In this document: piece by piece, positions 7,408 through 13,764 of the stretch
How the letters are laid out: the number at the start of each line of letters is the position of its first letter
Numbering within the stretch: position 1 is the stretch's first letter
DNA from: Desulfobacterales bacterium
GTDB lineage: Bacteria; Desulfobacterota; Desulfobacteria; Desulfobacterales; UBA2174_A
Length of the DNA stretch: 22,011 bases
NCBI GenBank assembly: GCA_025454075.1
Contig: JALOPD010000098.1
Location: forward strand, 1-22,011
Direction of reading: 5' to 3'
Notes under the pieces: model-generated
Databases searched by the model: none
Seen by the model: the letters and a program-made list of their open reading frames with translations, nothing else
Told to the model about the DNA's origin: nothing
Position numbers and translations under genes: made by a program

Positions 7408-8577
7408 TCACTTTTGATTCTTTAAGAAAAAGACGTCTTCCGGCTGCCAGATGCGGGGGTGGCCGGCTCCGGTCATCATCAGGGAGACGGCGGCCGTCAG
7501 GGTGAGCACCGCCCCGGCACCGCCGCAACCCGCCGTCACGAAACCCGCCGCTGCGAGACTTAATAGCATCCCTGCGACGCGCGCCGCAACCCCCAGGGCG
7601 CAGAGCGCACCGAGGACCGCCACGCCCGCCTGGGCCGCCGCCCCCCGGAGGGGGCAGGCTTGAGTGACGGAGAGCACGACCCCGCCCGCTACGGCGGCGC
7701 GCAGAAGCAGCGGCAGGGCGCGGGCGGCGGCCGCCTCGACGGCGCGCAGCCGCGGCCGCAGGAGCCGGCCGTCGGGGGATGCGTGGCCGCAGATGATCAG
7801 CCAATCTTTGGCCATCCCGGCGAGGAACACGCCCGCCATGACCCAGCCGGCCGATGTCGTGGCCTCGGGGCTGAGGATGGGCAGCAGCGCCAGCGCGGCG
7901 AAGCCCATTTCGCACCCGGCGACCATGCGGGCGCCGGCCCGCGGCCGGACTTCGCCGATCCTGCGCCCGGCCCATGACCGTATGCGGCGTGCCGCCCGGA
8001 CCCCGTAATACCCGATGCCCACGCTCACGAAGACCACGGGCGCCTTGCCGCCCGAAACAAGCAGCAGGGAGGCCACGAGCAGGCCGAGCGCGTCGATTTC
8101 CGTGTCGAGGAGCTCACCCAGGCGGGTAACGGTCCCCGCCGCCCGTGCGACCCGGCCGTCGAGATGATCCATCAACACGGCCAGGAGGTAGAGGCCCCCG
8201 GGAGCCCAGCGCAGCCACTCCCCGCTTCGGCCCCCGGGCGGGTCCTGGAAGAGAAAACCGGCCATGGCCGCTATGAGGGCGGCCCGCCCGAGCGTCAGGA
8301 GGTTGGCGGCGCCCAGCGACGGGAGGAGCCGGGGGCTGCGCGGGAGGCGGTTCAGCGCAAGGGAGGTTTCCAGCCGAACGAGGACGGCCGCCATGACCGC
8401 AGCGGCCTGGACGCCCCAGCGCAGCGCGGCCGGCCGGCCCCAGGATCCCGCCAGCAGGCAGACCCCGCCCGCCAGGAAAAGCAGCCCGGCGACCCGTAGG
8501 ATGCGGCCGGTGCGCCGGAGACGGGTCAGGCCGGGGTCGGCGTTTCCGGCGTCGGGGCTTCGGGCGCGCATGCCCAT
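7408..8577 (-). CDS. CDP-alcohol phosphatidyltransferase family membrane protein
   Basis: This 389-aa, very hydrophobic protein carries the complete CDP-alcohol phosphotransferase signature: D137-x2-D140-G141-x2-A144-R145-x8-G154-x3-D158-x3-D162. These residues bind two metal ions and the CDP-linked donor, transferring a phospho-alcohol or phosphatidyl group at the inner membrane. Typical family members are about 200 aa. Here extra helices precede the motif (one pair near 25-65) and follow it to the C-terminus, so it is a long, atypical member. The ATG at 8577 lies 52 bp inside the end of sbcB. That is a long overlap and the start could be later, for example at a non-ATG codon before the first helix. 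The real substrate pair is unknown. It may supply a lipid-phospho-alcohol for the LtaS-like enzyme at the operon's end. Confidence 0.88.
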   Translation of the reverse strand: MGMRARSPDAGNADPGLTRLRRTGRILRVAGLLFLAGGVCLLAGSWGRPAALRWGVQAAAVMAAVLVRLETSLALNRLPRSPRLLPSLGAANLLTLGRAALIAAMAGFLFQDPPGGRSGEWLRWAPGGLYLLAVLMDHLDGRVARAAGTVTRLGELLDTEIDALGLLVASLLLVSGGKAPVVFVSVGIGYYGVRAARRIRSWAGRRIGEVRPRAGARMVAGCEMGFAALALLPILSPEATTSAGWVMAGVFLAGMAKDWLIICGHASPDGRLLRPRLRAVEAAAARALPLLLRAAVAGGVVLSVTQACPLRGAAAQAGVAVLGALCALGVAARVAGMLLSLAAAGFVTAGCGGAGAVLTLTAAVSLMMTGAGHPRIWQPEDVFFLKNQK

Positions 8578-9983
8578 CGTTCGGCGATGTCCCTTTCAAG
8601 GTCGTCCAGCAGCTCCTGCTGCTCCCGATCCAGGCCGGAGGCGAGCCGCAGTTCCCGGATCTCGGCCAGGGCGCGCTGCGGCGTGATGCGCGGCCGGCCG
8701 TTGAAATCCGCCATCGGAGGGCCCTGCCGGATGCGCTGCCGGTGCTCGTCGGATTCGCGGACGAGCGTCTCGGGAATCTCGCCGGCGAAGTTGCGGAACA
8801 GCAGCCGGGCGGCCAGCACGCGCGCCTCGCGGCGCTTGAAGCGGCCGATGAGGTCGATTTTGCCGGAAAGGGGCGCGGCGTGAAATTCCCGGCACAGCGC
8901 CTCGTCGGGCCGCGGGAGGAAGCCGTTCTGGTAAAGGCCTGCATCCGGGTCCAGGTCGGGGATGAACGGGTAGCGATAGTGGCGGTGATGCCGGATGAGG
9001 GCCGCGAACTCGCCCGGGTGGGCCTTGAGCCACTCGATGTTTTGTTCCATCTGCGAGCGCCGCTCCGGGCCGATCGGCTCGAAATGCCGATCGTGGGGCG
9101 GAAGCAGAATCCCCGGTTCGCCGCAGCGTTTGCGGACCACCCACGAGGCGGCCGCCGGGTTTTCGATCTGCGTCTCCCGCAGGTTCGGAAGATCCAGCCG
9201 CAGCCAGAGACCCTGTTTGGGGTAGGGGACGGAGCTGCCGATCGACAACACCGGCGCCTGAAACCCGTTGCGCGTTCCCCACTCGCTGGACACCAGGATG
9301 CCGAGCGCATGGCCGCCGTGGGGGCTTTGAAAGGCCGTCGGCAGCTCCGCCGCCCGCCGGGCATCGGTCTCCGCGTCAAAACACCCCTCGAGATACCGCC
9401 ACATCTTTTCATCCTGGAAGAGGCGCCGGCCCAGGCGCAGGCATGCCTCGGCGTCGCACATGGCGTCGTGGGACTGGCCGGTGAAGAACCCGTTGGCCGC
9501 CCCGATGTCCTCCAGCTTCAGGGAGTCTTTGCCGTTGAGCGTCGGCCAGACGAGGGCCTCCCGCCGGTGGATCCAGTACATGATGGTGATGGGCAGAAGG
9601 TCCATCCGCCGGCAGCGGCCGGCGAACTGGTGCGTGTAGGGCGGCAGCAGGTTGCGGTGAAACGAGAATCGCAGGAACTCGTCGTCGAAGCCGATCGAGT
9701 TGTAGCCGATGCCGGTCGTGCCGGGGCGGTTCATTTCGCGGTGGATGTCCAGCACCGCCTCGTATTCGCGGCGGCCGGATGAAAAGCGCGCTGTGCGGAT
9801 GCGGTTGACGAGGATGGCCGCCGGCGAGGGGATCACGTCCTCCCGCAGCCGGAGCGAGGCGCTGAAGCGTTCGATTTCGTTCAGCCCGGCGTCGGTGCGG
9901 ATGGCGGCAAATTCGAGGATCTGGTCGTACGCACGGCTCAGCCCCGTGGTCTCGATGTCGTAGAAGAGAAAGGTGTCGCCCAT
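8526..9983 (-). CDS. sbcB: Exodeoxyribonuclease I (3'-5' ssDNA exonuclease)
   Basis: This 485-aa protein is close in length to E. coli ExoI (475 aa). The DEDDh active site is visible: D9 and E11 in YDIETTG, the FDDEF aspartate near residue 100, and H172 and D177 in HDAMCDA. Other family landmarks include the N-terminal FLFYDIE, EFAAIRTD, IGYNSIGFDDEFLR, RRMDLLPI and LKLEDIGAANG. Downstream parts match the SH3-like and helical regions that clamp ssDNA. It degrades single-stranded DNA 3' to 5' in recombination and mismatch repair. No good ribosome-binding site precedes the ATG. A perfect TTGACA lies close upstream (10014-10019, minus strand) without a clear -10 box, so leaderless translation is possible but unproven. 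It is the first gene of the seven-gene run, and may share only a promoter with the membrane and pterin-like genes below it. Confidence 0.95.
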   Translation of the reverse strand: MGDTFLFYDIETTGLSRAYDQILEFAAIRTDAGLNEIERFSASLRLREDVIPSPAAILVNRIRTARFSSGRREYEAVLDIHREMNRPGTTGIGYNSIGFDDEFLRFSFHRNLLPPYTHQFAGRCRRMDLLPITIMYWIHRREALVWPTLNGKDSLKLEDIGAANGFFTGQSHDAMCDAEACLRLGRRLFQDEKMWRYLEGCFDAETDARRAAELPTAFQSPHGGHALGILVSSEWGTRNGFQAPVLSIGSSVPYPKQGLWLRLDLPNLRETQIENPAAASWVVRKRCGEPGILLPPHDRHFEPIGPERRSQMEQNIEWLKAHPGEFAALIRHHRHYRYPFIPDLDPDAGLYQNGFLPRPDEALCREFHAAPLSGKIDLIGRFKRREARVLAARLLFRNFAGEIPETLVRESDEHRQRIRQGPPMADFNGRPRITPQRALAEIRELRLASGLDREQQELLDDLERDIAERWACAPEAPTPETPTPA

Positions 9984-10035
9984 GCGGGAATTGTTGCCCC
10001 GCCGGGCCGGGCTTTGTCAATAAAAAAGGTGTTAT

Positions 10036-10057
10036 GTTTTAAGTGTTAAGTTTTAAG
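10036..10057. repeat. Short AT-rich tandem repeat upstream of sbcB
   Basis: GTTTTAAG, TGTTAAG and TTTTAAG stand end to end in the AT-rich gap 9984-10167 between sbcB and the restriction-like gene. The gap has no gene and no terminator hairpin. The repeat could be part of the sbcB operon promoter region, but no confident -10/-35 pair was seen. Confidence 0.5.
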
Positions 10058-10167
10058 CATAGGATAAAAATCCATTTTCTATCTCAATCGAATTCCATCC
10101 ACCACTTATTAAGGGTTGCATAATTGTATAGACACGGACGCCCCCTCACCCTACACTCTTTTGTTAA

Positions 10168-11280
10168 TTATTGCGTCGTGATCACCAACTCCTCGTGCCC
10201 GTAGCCGAACTCGGTGAGCAGGTCGCCCACGGTCTTGACGATCTCCTCGGGCGCGAGCTTGGTCTCGACGTAGATGTTCGTCTTCTTGATTTTCTCGGGT
10301 ATTCTCAGCTGGTCGGAATAGCGCGAGAAGCAGGGGTTGGGGTCGTCGTACAGCCAGAGCACTTTTTCGAACTCCTGGGGGTGGGTCCCCGCGAAAAAGT
10401 TGCAGACCGTGGTCAGCATCTCCTCCCACGATTTCACCGGGACGGTGTTCCCCTGGAAGGTGAAGGAGTTGATGGATTTGCCGGCGAAGTACTCCGGCTT
10501 CATGGCGACGATGTCGGAACTTTTTTCGGAGACGACAGGGGGAGGGGGCTCCATCGGTTTGGCCGGTTTCTCCAAACGGGCCGGCAGCGTGTGGCTTCCA
10601 TTCGCGAGGACCCAGCGGTCCAGGTTCGCACGGATGAAGCGCTCGATCATGCCGGGCTCGGCCTTGTAGCCGCAGAGTTTTTCAGTGGCGTCGCTCAGGA
10701 GCTCCATCAGGATCTTGTTGGGCCCCGTCACGATCTTGTTCCATGCGTCGGGCAGGACATCGGCGGCCAATTTGCGCGTTTGGTGCTGGTAGGCGGCTCT
10801 GGCCGACTCCAAATACTCGCCGGATGCCACCTTGTCCCGGCCCATGAATGCGATCAGGTCCGCGGCGGCGGTCTCCGGGCGGCATTCGGACATGTCGAAC
10901 GAGTGGCACTGCTTCTGCTTCAAGCCGCCCTTGGCCGCGGGCAGGTAGAACCACCAGCGAATGCCGTCCGTGTGAACCGCCAGCTCAACGCCCTCCCTGG
11001 ACGCAAAGGCCACGAGCTGTTTGTGGATGTCGTCCAGATGACCGCCGTCGCGCCGGACGTCGAGAAACAGCTTGCCGGTGTCGGCGATGCGCAAGGCGTA
11101 GGCCGCCTGGCCGGCCTCGGTCGAAAAATCCGGATAGACCTCGTCCACGTTGAAAATATCCCATTCCAGGAGCGAGAGCAGTTTCAAAACGACCGCCTGC
11201 TTGATGGAAGCCTCGTCGAGGGTGTGGAGTTTTTTGTTGGCCTTGAGATCCTTGACGAAGGAAATGATCTGCTTTTTCAT
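10168..11280 (-). CDS. Orphan type I restriction subunit R N-terminal-like protein, probably catalytically inactive
   Basis: This 370-aa soluble protein resembles HsdR N-terminal (PD-(D/E)xK nuclease) proteins. Residues about 20-130 follow the family pattern: TLDEASIKQAVVLKLLSLLEWDI, EVYPDFS, YALRI...KLFLDVR and AFASREGVELAVHTDGIRWWFY. Two nuclease residues look changed by eye. The usual VDYAL reads AAYAL (catalytic Asp to Ala), and the ExK element reads DVR. A variable Pro-rich linker (near 240-260) leads to a C-terminal domain (SFTFQGNTVPVKSWEEML...YVETKLAPEEIV) that I have seen on related proteins but cannot name. No methylase, specificity or helicase subunit is nearby, so it is not a normal restriction system. 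The ATG at 11280 was preferred to one 19 codons upstream, because GAGGCGAG precedes it and the family homology begins there. DNA binding or regulation is possible. Confidence 0.75.
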   Translation of the reverse strand: MKKQIISFVKDLKANKKLHTLDEASIKQAVVLKLLSLLEWDIFNVDEVYPDFSTEAGQAAYALRIADTGKLFLDVRRDGGHLDDIHKQLVAFASREGVELAVHTDGIRWWFYLPAAKGGLKQKQCHSFDMSECRPETAAADLIAFMGRDKVASGEYLESARAAYQHQTRKLAADVLPDAWNKIVTGPNKILMELLSDATEKLCGYKAEPGMIERFIRANLDRWVLANGSHTLPARLEKPAKPMEPPPPVVSEKSSDIVAMKPEYFAGKSINSFTFQGNTVPVKSWEEMLTTVCNFFAGTHPQEFEKVLWLYDDPNPCFSRYSDQLRIPEKIKKTNIYVETKLAPEEIVKTVGDLLTEFGYGHEELVITTQ

Positions 11281-11588
11281 GCTCGCCTCGAACGTGTCTT
11301 GCTGTAAAAAAAACGATGGCGCTGCCGGCGGTGTCACGCTCGCCGGTGCGAGCGCCGATGCGCGTTAGCCTTCGGGATGCCGGGCTCCATTCGAGCCGCC
11401 CGCTTCTGCCGCCGGAAAGGGGCTTCCGATGCCCTGCACCTGCCGGATCGGCCGGGACGGCCCTTGGTGGTGCTATCGGCTTAATCCGGTTGGGACTTGA
11501 GGCCGCAGCCGGCGTTTTCTCAAGTTTTCGGCGAGGCGGCCGAAGAATAGATTCGGAACCCGCGGCGGCTGGGGTCGGAGGTGATGAC
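11281..11588. other. Divergent intergenic region, no gene seen
   Basis: This 308-bp stretch separates two divergently transcribed genes. It contains small GC-rich hairpins, for example CGCTCGC/GCGAGCG at 11337-11354. An open frame crosses it on the plus strand (from 11316), but its composition and lack of a ribosome-binding site give no support for coding before 11589. Promoters for both neighbours should lie here; none is convincing. Confidence 0.5.
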
Positions 11589-11798
11589 ATGCTCGTAAAA
11601 ATCATGTTCTGGGGCGCTGTCCTGTTCACGGCCATCGGCATGAACTCCCCCGATGGCAATCTCTTCTTTTTCGGCGCCGCCCACCTTACCATGCTGACGA
11701 TCGGGCTTGCCCTCTTTCGGCGTGAGAAGCGAGTGAAAGGCCGCTCGGCAGCCAAGGCAGCCGTTCCGGCCGCCACCCGTAAGGCCAAATCCTCATAG
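11589..11798 (+). CDS. Small two-helix membrane protein, 69 aa
   Basis: This is a short gene with an unusually clear ribosome-binding site, GGAGGTGAT at 11577-11585, just before the ATG at 11589. The protein starts MLVKIMFWGAVLFTAIGMN and continues through a second hydrophobic stretch (NLFFFGAAHLTMLTIGLALF). That gives two predicted membrane helices joined by a short SPDG turn. The tail from about residue 44 is strongly basic (RREKRVKGR...KAKSS), so by the positive-inside rule both ends should face the cytoplasm. I do not recognise the family. It is divergent from the restriction-like gene and precedes the Cys4 protein gene by about 300 bp, so it probably forms its own transcription unit. Confidence 0.7.
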   Translation: MLVKIMFWGAVLFTAIGMNSPDGNLFFFGAAHLTMLTIGLALFRREKRVKGRSAAKAAVPAATRKAKSS

Positions 11799-11961
11799 AA
11801 GCCGACCCGCCGCAGGTCCCAACCGTCCTTTCTTGCAACCATTCCTGAGTCTTTTCTGTAAGTTGAGTTCCAATTATGACAATTTTTTGACAGATTTGTG
11901 GACTGACAACTTACGGCAACTGAGCCATTATCCTTGTCGTTTTTTTTAACACCTTGAATAT

Positions 11962-11995
11962 ATGCCAAAAATTCGGTTTACCGAATTTTTGGCAT
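11962..11995. repeat. Perfect palindrome, 15-bp arms and 4-bp loop
   Basis: ATGCCAAAAATTCGG (11962-11976), TTTA, then CCGAATTTTTGGCAT (11981-11995) is a perfect inverted repeat. No T-run follows on either strand, so it does not look like a terminator. It ends inside the -24 element of a sigma-54-like promoter. An operator for a dimeric regulator, or a structured start of a transcript, are the main options. Confidence 0.85.
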
Positions 11996-12005
11996 GGTAG
12001 TTGTA
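11990..12005 (+). promoter_or_regulatory. Candidate sigma-54 promoter of the Cys4 protein gene
   Basis: TGGCATGGTAGTTGTA fits the sigma-54 layout. The GG at 11991-11992 is 10 bp before GT at 12003-12004, where consensus has GC. The -24 part (TGGCA-tG) is strong and the -12 part (TTGtA) has one deviation. The predicted start is near 12015, giving a leader of roughly 85 nt. Confidence 0.4.
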
Positions 12006-12101
12006 TAGTTCTGTAGAAAAAGAAGGACTAAAGGCTGAAATCAGGAAGGCCGATATAGGAACCGGGGCAGGCGAGTTCAATTTAAAACAGAGGACGGCAC
12101 C

Positions 12102-12329
12102 ATGAGAAACGGCAAGGCGTTGACTCAGAAATTCGACTACGACATGGGGTACCTTGTGAAGAGCCCCTGCAGGGGCTGCGGCAACTATCCGGCATTTCCG
12201 GACTGCATGGACCGCTGCGTGCTGCTGGATCGCGTTCAAAACGCCCTGAGCGACAGCCTTTCCAGCGTGCACAACTATTCCTCCGTGGAATCCTATTCCC
12301 TGCCGCTTGAAGTGCTGGACAGGATTTGA
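12102..12329 (+). CDS. Small Cys4 (zinc-knuckle-like) protein, 75 aa
   Basis: The protein has four cysteines in the pattern C23-x2-C26-x8-C35-x3-C39 within PCRGCGNYPAFPDCMDRC. This spacing could hold one zinc ion or an iron-sulfur centre. The Cys block is followed by an amphipathic stretch (VLLDRVQNALSDSL) and a Ser/Tyr-rich tail. AGAGGA lies about six bases before the ATG at 12102. I cannot assign a named family; similar short CxxC...PxC...C proteins are, from memory, common in deltaproteobacterial genomes. The gene has its own leader with a sigma-54-like promoter and a large palindrome. It ends 22 bp from the convergent amidotransferase gene, with a 5-bp GC hairpin (12337-12350) between the two stop codons. 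A regulatory or stress role is possible but unproven. Confidence 0.7.
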   Translation: MRNGKALTQKFDYDMGYLVKSPCRGCGNYPAFPDCMDRCVLLDRVQNALSDSLSSVHNYSSVESYSLPLEVLDRI

Positions 12330-12351
12330 GCCACTCGGCCGTCCTCGGCCC

Positions 12352-13068
12352 TCACGCCCTGAGTATTTCTCGCGCCGGGGCCGTCAGGTGTTCCAGCAGC
12401 GGTTCCAGAAGCGCGTGCGCCTCGGCAAAACGGCGTTCTTCGGCCAGGATGATCTCCGGCCGCTGAACGAAAGGCCCCGGCGGTTCAAAGTCATTGCGGC
12501 AGTGCTCGATCAGCCCTTCGGCCCCCTCGCGTGTGACTTCCAGGTGGAACTGCAGCCCGACTAAACGCTCCTCCGCCACAAACCCCTGATGGCGGCAGCC
12601 TCTGCTGCCGGCTATGTGCACAGCCCCCAGCGGGATATCGAACGTATCCCCGTGCCAGTGGAACACCTCGGCCGTTTCCGGTAAAAACCTCGCCGTCTTC
12701 GATTCCTTCGCTTCCGGGGTCCGCCGGATGTCGAACCAGCCGATTTCCCGCTGATCGTTCCGGTAGACGCGGGCTCCCAGGACCGCCGCCAGGAGCTGAG
12801 CGCCCAGGCAGATCCCCAGAACGGGCTTTCCGGCCGCAACCACCTTTTCGATGAAATGTTTTTCGGAAACCAACCACGGATAGAGGGTGTCCTCGTAGAC
12901 ATTCATCGGCCCGCCCATGACCACGAGCAGCCCCACCTCGCCGAGCGCCGGCAGAGGGTCGCCTGCATACAACCGGGTGGCGTGAATCGGGTGGCCGGCG
13001 GCTTGGGCCCAGGCGGCAATGCGGCCGAGGCCCTCAAAAGGCGCGTGCTGCAGATAGTGCAGGATCAT
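12352..13068 (-). CDS. Class I glutamine amidotransferase (GuaA-like GATase domain)
   Basis: This 238-aa stand-alone GATase1 domain has a visible catalytic triad: nucleophile C87 in GICLGAQ, H175 and E177 in LQFHLE. MGGPMNVYED (51-60) forms the oxyanion-side loop. Such proteins release ammonia from glutamine, or act as gamma-glutamyl hydrolases. No synthetase domain is fused or adjacent, so the substrate is unknown. The ATG at 13068 overlaps the pspC stop as ATGA, and the sequence from MILHYLQHAPFEG fits the family N-terminus, so I chose it over an earlier start at 13089. As the last gene of the psp operon it should be co-induced with pspA-B-C under membrane stress. Amidotransferases are not a standard Psp component. 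Confidence 0.88.
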   Translation of the reverse strand: MILHYLQHAPFEGLGRIAAWAQAAGHPIHATRLYAGDPLPALGEVGLLVVMGGPMNVYEDTLYPWLVSEKHFIEKVVAAGKPVLGICLGAQLLAAVLGARVYRNDQREIGWFDIRRTPEAKESKTARFLPETAEVFHWHGDTFDIPLGAVHIAGSRGCRHQGFVAEERLVGLQFHLEVTREGAEGLIEHCRNDFEPPGPFVQRPEIILAEERRFAEAHALLEPLLEHLTAPAREILRA

Positions 13069-13439
13069 GTGTGCAGACGACGCTCCCAATCATACTCCCG
13101 CGATGTGACGACGTCCTCCATGCGGCGGATGCGCTCTTCCAGCCCTTCGTAGCGGCGCTTCAGCCCCTGAGCGGCATCGTGGCGGGAGGCGGTGTAGCGT
13201 TCGTAGAACTGTCGCTCGTCCGGCGACGAGATCGGTATGACCGGCTGCGGCTTCATCACCAGGGCCGCCAGAATGTAAAGAATCATGGCCGGCCAGAGGC
13301 CGGAGACGATCAGCATCACCAGCGCGATGAGCCGCACCCAGAACACGGAAAAGTCGAAATACTCCGAAAGGCCGCGGCAGACGCCGAAAATGGCTCCCTG
13401 ACGAGACCGGTAGATCCCTCTGCCGACATAGTCCTTCAT
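13065..13439 (-). CDS. pspC: PspC-domain inner-membrane stress protein
   Basis: This 124-aa protein is of the phage-shock-protein C family. Residues 1-60 form the PspC domain (GIYRSRQGAIFGVCRGLSEYFDFSVFWVRLIALV...), ending in a membrane helix (about 33-62). The C-terminal half is charged and helical (YERYTASRHDAAQGLKRRYEGLEERIRRMEDVV), probably a coiled coil in contact with partners. In enterobacteria PspB and PspC sense inner-membrane damage and draw PspA away from PspF. The ATG at 13439 overlaps the pspB stop by 4 bp and the gene overlaps the amidotransferase by 4 bp, so the three are likely translated together. Confidence 0.93.
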   Translation of the reverse strand: MKDYVGRGIYRSRQGAIFGVCRGLSEYFDFSVFWVRLIALVMLIVSGLWPAMILYILAALVMKPQPVIPISSPDERQFYERYTASRHDAAQGLKRRYEGLEERIRRMEDVVTSREYDWERRLHT

Positions 13440-13663
13440 TTGTCGTGCTCCTCCCGGCGGCGCTCCGCCAGAATCGTTTCAAGTGATTCGATGCGCTGCT
13501 CGAGGCGCGAAAGCCCCTGGTATATCTCCTGGATGATCCGGGTGTCCTCCGTCTGGCTGGCGCGGTCGCCCGTGCCCCGAAACAGTTTGACGGCCAGGGC
13601 GACGACGATCGCCGCAATCCCCGCCAGCACCAGGACCAGCGCTCCTTCCACAACGATGCTCAC
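13436..13663 (-). CDS. pspB: PspB-like membrane protein, GTG start
   Basis: This 75-aa protein has almost the length of enterobacterial PspB (74 aa) and the same architecture. One N-terminal membrane helix (about 4-27) is followed by a cytoplasmic coiled coil (IIQEIYQGLSRLEQRIESLETILAERR). The start is a GTG at 13663: AAGGAG lies 7-8 bases upstream, whereas an ATG 13 codons earlier has no ribosome-binding site and would add a non-helical tail. Overall sequence identity to PspB is low. The call rests on size, topology, the coiled-coil ending RIESLETIL and its position between pspA and pspC. It probably forms the sensor pair with PspC. Confidence 0.82.
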   Translation of the reverse strand: MSIVVEGALVLVLAGIAAIVVALAVKLFRGTGDRASQTEDTRIIQEIYQGLSRLEQRIESLETILAERRREEHDK

Positions 13664-13764
13664 GTCTGTTTGCTCCTTGTCAGGGGATCGGCACCCGTCC
13701 ACGATGCCGTTCGTCTTCTATCTTTCCCCAGTTTACGACATGACCGTGCGGCCATCAACCGATT

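Larger units (their letters stand above)
11799..12101. other. AT-rich intergenic region with palindromes
   Basis: This 303-bp gap lies between two small plus-strand genes. It holds an 8-bp inverted repeat (GTAAGTTG at 11858-11865, CAACTTAC at 11907-11914), a TTGACA at 11886-11891 without a good -10 box, a T-run, and the large palindrome and sigma-54-like promoter listed separately. No coding frame is supported. Its AT-richness contrasts with the surrounding genes. Confidence 0.5.

Noticed and set aside
10014..10019. Perfect TTGACA upstream of sbcB as its -35 box
   Set aside because: The only -10-like hexamer (AACAAT) needs a 19-bp spacer and would give a leaderless transcript. The evidence is too weak to list it as a promoter.
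11962..11995. Palindrome as a terminator for the 69-aa protein gene
   Set aside because: No T-run follows on either strand, and it lies over 160 bp after the stop codon.
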